Part shown: positions 25,121 to 33,608 of the stretch, in pieces | Numbering within the stretch: the stretch's first letter is position 1 | Layout: every line of letters begins with the position of its first letter | Source: Opitutia bacterium | Lineage (GTDB): Bacteria; Verrucomicrobiota; Verrucomicrobiia; Opitutales; Opitutaceae | Direction: 5' to 3' | DNA length: 34,214 nucleotides | Assembly: GCA_947458705.1 (NCBI GenBank) | Contig: CANHAH010000017.1 | Location: 1-34,214 of the forward strand | Position numbers and translations under genes: made by a program | The notes under the pieces: generated by a model | Database searches by the model: none | Told to the model about the DNA's origin: nothing | What the model saw: the letters and a program-made list of their open reading frames with translations, nothing else

Positions 25121-26647
25121 ATGACCCCCTCCGTCGCCGTTTCCAGAGTTCGCCTTGTTGGCCTGTTTTCCGGTTTTATAGTATTTGCTCTGCTGCTCTG
25201 GGGCTGGGGTGGGCCGGCGGATCGCCCGCTGGTCGGCGCGATGGCTGCCGTCGCCGCGCTCATGTCTATTTGGTGGATGACCGAGGCCGTGCCTTTGGCC
25301 GTCACCTCGTTGCTTCCATTGGTGCTATTTCCGCTGCTTGGGCTCGGTGATGTGCGCCGCACCCCGCAGAACTATTTTAACGAGATTATTGTACTTTATC
25401 TTGGTGGTTTCTTCATCGCACTCGCGATGGAGCACTGGCGGCTTCACCAGCGTATCGCCCTGGGCTTTCTTAACCGCATGGGTTCGAGCCCGGGTTCCGT
25501 CTTGGCTGGTTTCCTCCTCGCGACCTCTTTGTTGTCGATGTGGATTTCCAACACCGCTACCGCGATGATGATGCTCCCCATCGGCCTGGCGGTCGTCCTG
25601 AAGCTTGAAGACACCTTTGGCAGCGCTCGCGCCCGCCCGCTTGCGCTCGGCCTGATGCTCGCCATCGCCTACGGTTGCTCGATCGGCGGCATGGCCACGC
25701 TTGTCGGCACGCCGACGAACTTAGTGTTCCTGAAAATCTATCGCGACATGTTCCCTTCCGCTCCGCCGGTCGCTTTCGGCGAGTGGATGTTCTACGCCAC
25801 TCCGCTGGCCGCCATCTTGCTGGCCGCCACCTGGTTTTTGCTCGCGCGCGTTTTCTGCCGCTGCGATACCTCGCTACGGCTTGATCGCTCGGTCGTGCGG
25901 GCTGAACTCGAGCGTCTTGGCCCGATGCGCTTCGAGGAAAAAGTCGTCGGCACTCTCTTCATTGTCGTGGCTCTGCTTTGGGTTTTCCGCAGTGATCTCA
26001 ACCTCGGCCTGTTCACCATCCCCGGCTGGAGCCGGCTGCATCCCGCGCTGGCCGCCTTGGACGACGGTTCTGCCGGACTGCTCGTTGCCTTCTCGCTATT
26101 TTTCATTCCGTCTCGCTCCGAACCTGGCCGAGCGTTGCTCGACGGCGCAACTTTCGCCAAGATTCCCTGGGATGTCTTGTTGCTGCTGGGTGGCGGCTTT
26201 GCCCTTGCCTCCGGCTTTGTCCCCAGCGGACTTTCCGAATACCTAGCCAATGCGCTGCGCGACTTCGGCCATCTACCGGCTTTAGCGATTCTGGTTCTGG
26301 TTTGCCTGCTGATTACTTTCCTCTCGGAGCTTACATCCAACGTGGCCACCGCCACCATGTTTCTTCCGGTGATTGCCGCTTGGGCCGTGGCCGAGCAGAT
26401 CAACCCGCTCATGCTAATGATCCCTGCCACTATAGCGGCTTCGATGGGCTTTATGCTTCCGGTCGCCACTCCGCCCAACGCCATTGTCTTCACGAGTCGA
26501 CGCGTGCACATCGCCGAGATGGCCCGCGTCGGCTTGGCGCTCAATCTGATTGGCGTTATCGTCATCTCAGCTTATTCCAAGTGGATCTTGCCTCTGATAT
26601 TCCGTTTCGACCCGACGATCCTCCCGGTTTGGGCCGCATCTAAGTGA
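25121..26647 (+). CDS. DASS/SLC13-family anion transporter
   Basis: 508 residues and about 11-12 hydrophobic segments. The two pseudo-symmetric SNT-type motifs that bind sodium and the carboxylate are present: SNTATAMMMLP near residues 143-153 and SNVATATMFLP in the second half. Each is followed by its partner loop, GTPTNLVF and ATPPNAIVF. An N-terminal WWMTEAVPLAVTSLLP segment is also typical. DASS proteins import C4-C6 dicarboxylates or sulfate, most using sodium. It follows the HMG-CoA-lyase-family gene by 117 bp on the same strand and may bring in or recycle a dicarboxylate such as succinate made by the CoA-transferase reaction, but it could be a separate unit with its own promoter. ATG 25121 fits the first helix. 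Confidence 0.87.
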   Translation: MTPSVAVSRVRLVGLFSGFIVFALLLWGWGGPADRPLVGAMAAVAALMSIWWMTEAVPLAVTSLLPLVLFPLLGLGDVRRTPQNYFNEIIVLYLGGFFIALAMEHWRLHQRIALGFLNRMGSSPGSVLAGFLLATSLLSMWISNTATAMMMLPIGLAVVLKLEDTFGSARARPLALGLMLAIAYGCSIGGMATLVGTPTNLVFLKIYRDMFPSAPPVAFGEWMFYATPLAAILLAATWFLLARVFCRCDTSLRLDRSVVRAELERLGPMRFEEKVVGTLFIVVALLWVFRSDLNLGLFTIPGWSRLHPALAALDDGSAGLLVAFSLFFIPSRSEPGRALLDGATFAKIPWDVLLLLGGGFALASGFVPSGLSEYLANALRDFGHLPALAILVLVCLLITFLSELTSNVATATMFLPVIAAWAVAEQINPLMLMIPATIAASMGFMLPVATPPNAIVFTSRRVHIAEMARVGLALNLIGVIVISAYSKWILPLIFRFDPTILPVWAASK

Positions 26648-26769
26648 CCTTTGGGAGCTAGCCGCCCCCTTAAGGAGTCATGCCTTGAGTTGTCCCTGTG
26701 ATAGAGGCGCGACGGCGACGATGACCCCTTCTGGTCGATAGCTCGGTCCGGTCGGGGACAGGTTTAACC

Positions 26770-26784
26770 GCGTCCCTAGGACGC
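26770..26784. terminator. short hairpin between convergent genes
   Basis: GCGTCC-CTA-GGACGC is a perfect 6-bp stem in the 154-bp gap between the DASS transporter and the PhoD-like gene, which converge. Behind it on the plus strand comes a loosely T-rich stretch (CTTCTCATTTT). Weak, possibly bidirectional. Confidence 0.35.
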
Positions 26785-26801
26785 ACCTTCTCATTTTCAC
26801 C

Positions 26802-28277
26802 TTACTTTTTCTCCCGATAAACCACACGTCCATCCACATCATGCAGGCGAAGCTCAAGGCTTGCGCCGCTGAGGCTAGGGGTGATCACACCCGATAAGAA
26901 TCCGCCCTGTCCGGTGCGCAGAAAGCGATGCTCGGGACGTGGCGATTTCTCCTCCCAACCGCCGGCATGGCTTACACTCGTAGGCCCGACACTCCACTCA
27001 TTGACCGAAGTTGCGGGGTCTACCGAAACATACTGCCAGTGTCGATCGCCGGTGATCACGGTGAGATTGGGGTAGCGTGCTAGTAACTCGCGAACCTCTT
27101 TTCCTTCCACGGCGAAGCCGACATTCGCGTAGTTGTCGTCCTTGTTGCTTCGGTCTGGGCCTACCACGGGTACGGTGGTGAGGATCACGCGAAAGGTGGC
27201 GGTGGAGGCGGCCAGCGTTTCGCTAAGCCACTTGATTTGATCGCGACCCCAGAGGGTCGGTGAGGGCCCCGGATTCTCCGCCCAATCTGGGGTGCGGTAA
27301 TCCCGACCTTCCATTAGCCACACCTGCAAATCGCGCCCCCAGCGGAACGTCCGACTGGCCTTATCGGGCAATACCGTCTGTTCACGGAACAACCGCACGC
27401 CCTCTGCGTAGGTCAATTCTCCACTGCGCGTCGCTGGCCCGCAGTCGTTGGAGAGAATATCGTGATCATCCTTCATGAAGAAGCTGCTGTAATTGCGGTG
27501 AAAATCACGTAGGGTCGGCAGGGCAAACATCCGCGCCCAATGATAGCGGGCCAAGGCAGGGGTCAGCGCGATCACGGGTCCATGGTCGTAGTAGACGGCA
27601 TCTCCTGTGTTCACAAAAAAGTCCGGTTTTAATGCTCCCATCGCGGGGTAAATCGCCAAGCCATCGGGGCGGTCCAAGTGCTCGTATTGTTGGCAAGTCA
27701 TCACGCAAAACGTGACGGGCCCGCGGTGCTCGGGCAGCGGAGCGGTTTTGAATTCACCTGGCTGATCATCCGTCTGTTTATCATCCGCGCTGCTTCGAGC
27801 CTGCACCACGACTTCGTACAGGGTGCCTGGCGCGATCGCCGAGAGGGCATGCACGGCAATGCCATCGTGCTCAAGTTGGGCACTCTGCCAGGGGGTTTGC
27901 GACCACGCGGTCGTACCTTTCGGGCGGAAGCGCACCCGAGTCTGGCCCGAAGTGGCGGGCGCGCCGCCCGCCGCGCCGCCGAGGTCCATCCCCTCGGGCA
28001 TTTGCACGACGACGCGGGTATCCGGAAACGCTCGGTTCTCCCGTAAAGGCACGAGTTTTCCGCTCGTCTTATCGAAAGCCTCGACCCGTGGTAATGGAGC
28101 ATCGGCTGGATTTGCCGCTGCGCGCAACGTGACACGGGTCCAGATATCGGCGGCGGTTGAGGTCACATTAACGACCTTGAAACCGGTGGCCTGGTGTACC
28201 TCTGCGGCCAAGGTAGGCCAGGCCAGTCCAAGCGTCAGAACAATGAGCAAATGAAACGGACGCTTGGAATTTTTCAT
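26802..28277 (-). CDS. exported PhoD-like phosphodiesterase/alkaline phosphatase
   Basis: 491 residues with a signal peptide (FHLLIVLTLGLAWPTLAAE). An N-terminal immunoglobulin-like part is followed by the calcineurin-type metallophosphatase domain of PhoD. Metal ligands are visible in order: VNTGDAVYYD, the KDDHDILSNDCGP block and ITGDRHWQY. PhoD enzymes are periplasmic or secreted and cleave phosphomonoesters and phosphodiesters; they typically use calcium with iron, but this cannot be read here. The gene begins 12 bp after the TonB-dependent receptor on the same strand and is the last of a sigma, FecR, receptor, phosphodiesterase array. The natural reading is that the receptor imports a phosphorylated compound or the hydrolase processes what the receptor takes up. 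Confidence 0.85.
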   Translation of the reverse strand: MKNSKRPFHLLIVLTLGLAWPTLAAEVHQATGFKVVNVTSTAADIWTRVTLRAAANPADAPLPRVEAFDKTSGKLVPLRENRAFPDTRVVVQMPEGMDLGGAAGGAPATSGQTRVRFRPKGTTAWSQTPWQSAQLEHDGIAVHALSAIAPGTLYEVVVQARSSADDKQTDDQPGEFKTAPLPEHRGPVTFCVMTCQQYEHLDRPDGLAIYPAMGALKPDFFVNTGDAVYYDHGPVIALTPALARYHWARMFALPTLRDFHRNYSSFFMKDDHDILSNDCGPATRSGELTYAEGVRLFREQTVLPDKASRTFRWGRDLQVWLMEGRDYRTPDWAENPGPSPTLWGRDQIKWLSETLAASTATFRVILTTVPVVGPDRSNKDDNYANVGFAVEGKEVRELLARYPNLTVITGDRHWQYVSVDPATSVNEWSVGPTSVSHAGGWEEKSPRPEHRFLRTGQGGFLSGVITPSLSGASLELRLHDVDGRVVYREKK

Positions 28278-28289
28278 GGAGAGCGGGTC

Positions 28290-31200
28290 TTAATGTGACC
28301 AATTGACGCCAAACGTCCAGAGCGAGCCATACTTGGTGGTTTGAAAAAACCGGGCGTTACGCGGTGTGCTGGGGCCGTAGATTTCCGTCGTGGCTCCTTG
28401 GTCGGTGACGTTGCGCAGATTGGCATAAATGGAGAGGTTCTTGCGCAGGTTGTATTCGCCAATTACGTCCACGAAGGTAGAGGGCGGCTGCCAATTAAAC
28501 GTGCCAGGCTCGATGCTGGCCCCCGCCGTCACCGCGTTTAAGCGCGTGCGGCCGCGATGATTCGCATTTACCCTCAGGTTATATTTTTCGCGGGTAAAGC
28601 TGAGCCCGGCACTGCCGCTGCGTGGAATATAGCCGGCGAAGTTTCCGCCCGTATCGCCCACCGCGCGTTGGGAGGTGCCGTTGGCGAAGACCTCGAAACC
28701 TCGGGCCCAATGAGGCAGAAAGGTAAGGCTTTGGCGGTAGTTGAAGCTTACGCCCTCGAAGCGCACGGTGCCCGGAATATTGAATTGGGTCGAAACCCCA
28801 TAGCGGCCATAGGCGTTGGGATCGAGACCGTAGGAGGCGAGAAATTCGGGGGTGGCGGCTTGTACAGTGCTACCAAAGAAATTGCGTACGTCGCGACGAA
28901 ATGCGGCTACCGACACGACACCGACGCCTTGGAAATAATGTTCGAGACGCAGGACGAGCGACTTGGCGGACCACGGATTGATATCGACGTTGTTGACGAT
29001 GATCCGGTTTGTCGCGCTGTCGCCGGCGCTGGTATCGGGCAAAGTTAGGCCGCCGGCATATTGATTATAATCCGGCCGACCGATGGACTCGTAGGCGGCG
29101 ATCCGCCCGATCAAGTTTTCCCGGATGGAGTAACTTGCGTTGAGGCTTGGGAAGAGTTTTTCGTAGGTCTTTTCAATCGAGGAGCCGCGCTCGATCCCGT
29201 TGGCGCTTTTCTTGGGATCGGTCAGCGGCCCCTGGGCTTGAACGGTGGTTTTTTCTCCGCGCACCCCGGCGACGATCTTCAGGCGTTGGTCGAGGAAATC
29301 GAAATCGGTGCGCAGGTAAGGAGCCATGACCTGTTCGCGGGCAAACTTGGAGGTCGCCACGCGGTTGCGCGCGATCGTGTTGGCGTTGGTGGTGAAATAG
29401 GTCGGCTGAGCCTTGTAGTGCTCCCACACCTTACGATTGCTGGGGGCCTCCGAGGCTGGAAATCCGTAGGGCATCACGCGCTGCGAAAAAACGGGATCGT
29501 AAAATGGCGCGAGTGAATCATCGCCGGTGAGGGGTGTGGTGCTGGCGACGCGGTCTGCGCCCACATAGTTGTAGGTCGCCGAGTCGTCCGTGATATCGCG
29601 CACCCCTTCCTGAAGATTGAATCCGGCCTTCAACGTCACCGGAATGCTCGTCGGAAGCTTCCGGCTGACACTGCCGTAGGCGGTCTTTTGCGTGTCGTGG
29701 GTGGCGTTCTGCTGGCTCGCCGCCGAAGTGAGGGCATAGTTGGAGATAAGGTAAGGATTCACGTCGGCACCGGCCGTATTCTTCACCGTGATTGCGCCGG
29801 GACGCAGGTAGGTGACGTCGTCAAACGACACCGTCAGGCCGGTGCGAGTCGCATTCACCGCGCGGAAATATCCTTGGTTGGTATCATGGTTATCATCCGT
29901 GGCGGAAGAGTAACCCAAGCCTAGGTCGGCCTTCCACTCAGGGCCCTGGTGTTTCCACACCACGCTCGGCATATAGGTACGATTGAAGCGATTTCGTTCG
30001 TTGTGGATCATCGAAACGTTGCCCGCTCCGGCGGTCCCGCGGACGAAGTTCGAGGAGAAGCCGCCGGGCTGAACGCCGCCGGGGTTGAACGTGAGCGAAT
30101 GTAGCGCGAACTGCACATCGAAGGAGGAATAAAGGAAGCCCACGGAAACGCGGTCGTTGTCCGACAACTTGAAGTCCATGGATCCGGCAAAGGATTTACG
30201 CTCCGTGATCTTGGGCTGATCTTCCACGCGGTAGGCCGACAAATAGGGCTGCGAAAATGCCGTGGCGGGGAAGGCGGTGCCGGCGGTGGCGACGCCCGTG
30301 CCGCGCCAGGTGGCCTGCACGCGATCCTGTGCTGAATAACTCGTGGAGTCACCGGCCGACAGAGAGAAGCCAAATTTCTTATTTACCGGCGCGGAGTAGG
30401 AGAAATCGAATCCCGGATAAATGTTGCGCGTCGAGTTTGGTTTGGCCCCTGGAGCCTTGCTGAAACTCTTGGCGTTGTCGCGCATGCTCAAATAGACGTT
30501 GGACTGGAACAAGGGTTTGGCGCGCTCGAAGGAACTGCGCGTTACCATGTTCACCGTGCCGGCGAGCGCGGACGCGGGAGACTCGGGCGTGGGAGTGTTA
30601 AGGACCTCGATGCGCGAGAGGTTGTTGATCGAAACCATGTCCGCCATGACGGTGCGATTGGTTTTACCGCCGTCAGCGGAGGCGAGATTGAAGCTGTCGA
30701 TCGTGACCGGCACATAGTCGGACGGCACGCCGTCGATCGAGATGCCCCGGGCGTTGCCGCCGGTGTAGCTGATCGTGATCCCAGGCAGAAATTTCAAAAA
30801 CTCGGCCGTGTTGCCTTCGGCTACGTTACCAAACTGTTCGGTCGAAACGACCTGCTTGATGTTGGGCGCGAACCGCTGCTCGTTAATCGCCAAGGCTGAG
30901 GCGTCCATCTCGCGCGAGGAGGAGACCTGAAATTCAGCCAACTGCACGACCTCGCCGCTGTTTTTGGGTGGCACGCCCAGCGCTATGCTGAGCTCGGTGG
31001 TCTTGCCCGCCGAAATTTCAACGGAGCGCACATCGCGCGGCAGGCCCGTGTAGAAGGTCTGCACCTTCACCGCGCCCGTCGGCACCTGCGTCAGGCGGAA
31101 ATTACCCTCGGCGTCGGTTAGGGTCACCAACCCAGTGCCTTCGATGGAAATACGTGCCCCCTCGACGTACAAAGCGCTACGCTCGTTGAGAACTCGGCCT

Positions 31201-31706
31201 TGGAGTGTGCCGGTAATTTCTGAGTTAGCCGGCCCCTGGGCTTGGACGGTGGATGCGGTGATGGCGAACCATACTCCGAGGATACTGAAGACGTTTGGTT
31301 TTTTCATGGGGGATTCTTGAGAATTTTTTTTAGCGGTCGGTGTTTGGGTGGATTTAGATTTTGCGGCAGGAGCGCCTTCGTTCCCCGTCCGGTTTATCAT
31401 CAAAGCGCCGGACTTGGCGTCTTCCGCGAGGACGAGTCCGGTGTCGGCGATGAGCAGCGTGAGTGCCTCCTGTACCGTATACGCGCCTCGCACGGCATTA
31501 GTCGTGATGCCGCGTACGGCATCGACTAAAAATACCACCTGGCGCCCCGATTCATCGGCAAAACGCTTCAACGTGCTGGCGGCATCGCCGCGCGCGAGGT
31601 CGAAGCTTTTGCGCGCTGTTTCCTCGGCTTGGGCGGGCGCGCAGGCGCAGGCCAAACAAACGACGGTCACGACGGCAGCCGAACCGGTGGGGATAAGGGG
31701 TTTCAT
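28290..31706 (-). CDS. TonB-dependent transducer-type receptor with STN domain
   Basis: I place the start at ATG 31706 (1138 residues), which gives a good signal peptide (MKPLIPTGSAAVVTVVCLAC). The frame opens at 31772, but the extra 22 codons run through a copy of the bipartite motif. Domains: STN signalling domain (about 28-105), a Lys/Ser/Thr-rich linker, a second signal-like stretch beginning MKKPNVFSILGVWFA at 134, and a carboxypeptidase-like regulatory domain (about 166-245). A TonB-box-like VVQLAEFQVSSSRE, a plug with ISIDGVPSDYVPV, and a barrel ending in FGVNWSH complete it. The STN domain passes ligand occupancy to FecR, as in the fec paradigm. The FecR and sigma genes lie directly upstream and a PhoD-like gene 12 bp downstream. 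Ligand unknown; a phosphorylated compound is suggested by the last gene. Confidence 0.87.
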   Translation of the reverse strand: MKPLIPTGSAAVVTVVCLACACAPAQAEETARKSFDLARGDAASTLKRFADESGRQVVFLVDAVRGITTNAVRGAYTVQEALTLLIADTGLVLAEDAKSGALMINRTGNEGAPAAKSKSTQTPTAKKNSQESPMKKPNVFSILGVWFAITASTVQAQGPANSEITGTLQGRVLNERSALYVEGARISIEGTGLVTLTDAEGNFRLTQVPTGAVKVQTFYTGLPRDVRSVEISAGKTTELSIALGVPPKNSGEVVQLAEFQVSSSREMDASALAINEQRFAPNIKQVVSTEQFGNVAEGNTAEFLKFLPGITISYTGGNARGISIDGVPSDYVPVTIDSFNLASADGGKTNRTVMADMVSINNLSRIEVLNTPTPESPASALAGTVNMVTRSSFERAKPLFQSNVYLSMRDNAKSFSKAPGAKPNSTRNIYPGFDFSYSAPVNKKFGFSLSAGDSTSYSAQDRVQATWRGTGVATAGTAFPATAFSQPYLSAYRVEDQPKITERKSFAGSMDFKLSDNDRVSVGFLYSSFDVQFALHSLTFNPGGVQPGGFSSNFVRGTAGAGNVSMIHNERNRFNRTYMPSVVWKHQGPEWKADLGLGYSSATDDNHDTNQGYFRAVNATRTGLTVSFDDVTYLRPGAITVKNTAGADVNPYLISNYALTSAASQQNATHDTQKTAYGSVSRKLPTSIPVTLKAGFNLQEGVRDITDDSATYNYVGADRVASTTPLTGDDSLAPFYDPVFSQRVMPYGFPASEAPSNRKVWEHYKAQPTYFTTNANTIARNRVATSKFAREQVMAPYLRTDFDFLDQRLKIVAGVRGEKTTVQAQGPLTDPKKSANGIERGSSIEKTYEKLFPSLNASYSIRENLIGRIAAYESIGRPDYNQYAGGLTLPDTSAGDSATNRIIVNNVDINPWSAKSLVLRLEHYFQGVGVVSVAAFRRDVRNFFGSTVQAATPEFLASYGLDPNAYGRYGVSTQFNIPGTVRFEGVSFNYRQSLTFLPHWARGFEVFANGTSQRAVGDTGGNFAGYIPRSGSAGLSFTREKYNLRVNANHRGRTRLNAVTAGASIEPGTFNWQPPSTFVDVIGEYNLRKNLSIYANLRNVTDQGATTEIYGPSTPRNARFFQTTKYGSLWTFGVNWSH

Positions 31707-31731
31707 CAACAGGAGCAGGGTGAGCGTCTTT

Positions 31732-31760
31732 GAGACGCAGCGGCGGACGAAACGGGTTAT
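31732..31760 (-). promoter_or_regulatory. bipartite motif, copy 2, before the FecR-linked receptor
   Basis: On the minus strand ATAACCC (31760-31754), 14 bases, TGCGTCTC (31739-31732). It lies between the FecR stop and the receptor ATG at 31706, pointing at the receptor, the position of the fecA promoter relative to fecR in the E. coli model. Its right half also forms a small inverted repeat (GCGTCT-CAA-AGACGC, 31724-31738). Confidence 0.55.
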
Positions 31761-31799
31761 TCGGGCGCGCATGATTTTTTCCGCCGGTCTCAGCCCAGC

Positions 31800-32855
31800 T
31801 TAGTGTTTGGCGCGCAGGACTACGGTCGTCTCACTCTGCCGCTCGACGGCGATGCTATTGCCGCCCTCGAGTAAGCGAATGAAGCCCTCGACGTTGTCGG
31901 CAGCGAAGGTGCCTCCGACGGGACGCTCCGCGAGCGTGGGGTCGCCGAAGATAAGCTGGACGCGGTTGCGGCGATTGAACTGGGCGACGACTTCCGAGAG
32001 CGGAGTCTCGGAAAACGCTAGCTTGCGCTCCTGCCAAGAGAGCGCGTCGCGGACCGTCGCGGGCGCGATCTTCTCCACAGCGGGAGCGGACGGCGTGGGG
32101 TTAGCAAGAGAAGGCAAGTTGACGAGGGTGCGTTCGTTGGCGACGACGTAGGTGGTTGAGGCGGGCGATGAACGTGCGTGGGGGACAACGCGCTCCACCT
32201 CGGCGACTGAGACTTTGCCCTCGGTGACCAGCACTTCCACGGCAGTGGGGGCGAGGCGGACATTAAACGCGGTGCCGACGGCGCGCACGGCGACGCCGCC
32301 GGCGGAAACGATAAATGGCCGCGTGCGATCGTGGGCGACGGTGAAGTGGGCCTCGCCGGCGACAAGTTCTACGCGGCGGTTCGTGGGCATGAGCACAACG
32401 CGCACCTTGGTTTCAGCATTGAGTTCGATGACGGATCCATCGGCGAGGGCGACGCGTTCATAACCACCGGTGGACGTCGTGAAGACCTGCGCCGCCGAGC
32501 CTGATGGCGGAAGAAACGGCATGAGGGTGAGAAACGCGACGGTGAGGGCGGCGGCGATGCCGAGGGCGACGCGCAGTGGCCTAAGATTGCGCCGGGCCGC
32601 GCTGACTGGTCGGCCCGGGCGAGCGGCCACAGGAAATGCGATGACGGGTTGCAGTTCGTCGCGCACGAGGGGCATTTTCTCCAGCAGCGCACACGCCGCT
32701 TCGAGTCGCGCGACGGCGGCGGCGTGGCGGGGGTCGGCGCGGCACCAGCGTGCAAACTCTTTTTTTTGCGCGGAAGAAAAACCCTCGGCGCGGAGCGTTA
32801 GCCAATCGGCGGCGGCTTCCTCGATGGGATCTTCGTGGTCGAGCGAGTCGTTCAT
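31800..32855 (-). CDS. FecR-family anti-sigma/sigma regulator
   Basis: 351 residues. The N-terminal cytoplasmic part (about 1-90) has the FecR-type helical motif AADWLTLRAEGFSSAQKKEFARWCRADPRHAAAVARLE, which contacts the sigma factor. One membrane helix lies at about 93-114 (LRVALGIAAALTVAFLTLM). The periplasmic FecR domain follows (TTSTGGYERVALADGSVIELNAETKVRV ... GEAHFTVAHD ... GTAFNVR, about 118-215). At the C-terminus is an STN-like module that would meet the receptor (LAFSETPLSEVVAQFNRRNR). Its start overlaps the sigma-factor stop by 4 bp (ATGA), and the TonB receptor follows. By the fec paradigm it receives the receptor's occupancy signal across the periplasm and controls the sigma factor. 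Confidence 0.88.
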   Translation of the reverse strand: MNDSLDHEDPIEEAAADWLTLRAEGFSSAQKKEFARWCRADPRHAAAVARLEAACALLEKMPLVRDELQPVIAFPVAARPGRPVSAARRNLRPLRVALGIAAALTVAFLTLMPFLPPSGSAAQVFTTSTGGYERVALADGSVIELNAETKVRVVLMPTNRRVELVAGEAHFTVAHDRTRPFIVSAGGVAVRAVGTAFNVRLAPTAVEVLVTEGKVSVAEVERVVPHARSSPASTTYVVANERTLVNLPSLANPTPSAPAVEKIAPATVRDALSWQERKLAFSETPLSEVVAQFNRRNRVQLIFGDPTLAERPVGGTFAADNVEGFIRLLEGGNSIAVERQSETTVVLRAKH

Positions 32856-33433
32856 GCGGTGTCTGCTGCTTGAGAGGGAATAGCGGCGTCCATTAGGCCA
32901 CGGGCGGCAAAGAAGGCGGCGCAGCGGCGCATGCCTTTGGCCATATGGACTTTTACGGTCTCGGGCGAGATGCCGAGTTGGTCGGCGATTTCCTTGTAGG
33001 CGAGGCCGTCGAGGTAGCGCAGCATAATGACTTGGCGGCAGCGGTCCGGCAGGGCGCGCACGGCCTCAGCGAGGACTTCGAGTTCGTAGCGTTGGTCGAG
33101 GGCTTCGGCGGCACTGGGCTGGGCGTCGAGGACGACGAGCTCGGCGCGGTCGTTGATTGATTCGGTGGGGTGGGCGCGGCGACGGCGGAAGAGATCGAAG
33201 GCGGCGTTGCGGGCGGCAGTGAACAGGAAGGCCTTCGGGTAGCGCACGCCGCCGGTGTCTTTAGCGCGGAGTAGGCGCGTGTAGGTTTCCTGGACCAGAT
33301 CGTCGTGATCAGCGAGGGTGGGGAAGCGAGCTTGGAGGTAGGCACGCAGGGCCGGTTCATGGGGATGAACTTCCTTGGCAAACCAGTGGGCTTGTTCGGT
33401 CGGTGGCATGGGGTGATGCGCGGCCATGGGCAT
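32852..33433 (-). CDS. ECF sigma factor (FecI-like RNA polymerase sigma-70)
   Basis: About 193 residues. Region 2 is seen as LADHDDLVQETYTRLL (about 40-55) and KAFLFTAARNAAFDLFRRRR (68-87), the -10 recognition helix. Region 4 is LPDRCRQVIMLRYLDGLAYKEIADQLGISPETVKVHMAKGMRRC (129-172), a helix-turn-helix for -35 binding. The absence of regions 1 and 3 marks it as an ECF-type factor. Three in-frame starts lie close together (GTG 33436, ATG 33433, ATG 33427); the GGGGTG stretch suits ATG 33427 or 33433. It is encoded directly before FecR with a 4-bp overlap and is presumably held or activated by it. Its target is likely the receptor promoter (bipartite motif at 31732-31760). Confidence 0.9.
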   Translation of the reverse strand: MPMAAHHPMPPTEQAHWFAKEVHPHEPALRAYLQARFPTLADHDDLVQETYTRLLRAKDTGGVRYPKAFLFTAARNAAFDLFRRRRAHPTESINDRAELVVLDAQPSAAEALDQRYELEVLAEAVRALPDRCRQVIMLRYLDGLAYKEIADQLGISPETVKVHMAKGMRRCAAFFAARGLMDAAIPSQAADTA

Positions 33434-33504
33434 CACCCCGGGATTTCATACTGTCGAGGGCATTTTCGGCTGAAACGGAATTCGGAAACTATTTCGCGGC
33501 GCGG

Positions 33505-33533
33505 ATAACCCGAAACGTTAGACGGTGCGTCTC
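33505..33533 (+). promoter_or_regulatory. bipartite motif, copy 3, between sigma and sulfatase genes
   Basis: ATAACCC at 33505-33511 and TGCGTCTC at 33526-33533, again 14 bases apart. It lies in the 175-bp gap between the sigma gene and the sulfatase, both on the minus strand, but points to the plus side, away from the sigma gene and into the antisense of the sulfatase 3' end. If active it would make an antisense transcript; alternatively it is a repeat with another role. Confidence 0.45.
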
Positions 33534-33608
33534 ATTATTTCATGTGTGCGCGGAAAGACGATATCCGGCGGTGAAATCGCCTCAATTAAACAGTGACGGA
33601 TATTTAAG

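Noticed and set aside
26690-26760. GC-rich inverted repeats such as GTCC/GGAC after the DASS transporter
   Set aside because: Too short and interrupted to stand out from the base composition; only the hairpin at 26770-26784 was kept, at low confidence.
31707-31772. Longer N-terminus of the STN receptor starting at 31772
   Set aside because: The extra residues (RITRFVRRCVS) are the translation of the repeated DNA motif, as the same string nearly recurs when the copy at 33505 is translated; ATG 31706 gives a normal signal peptide.
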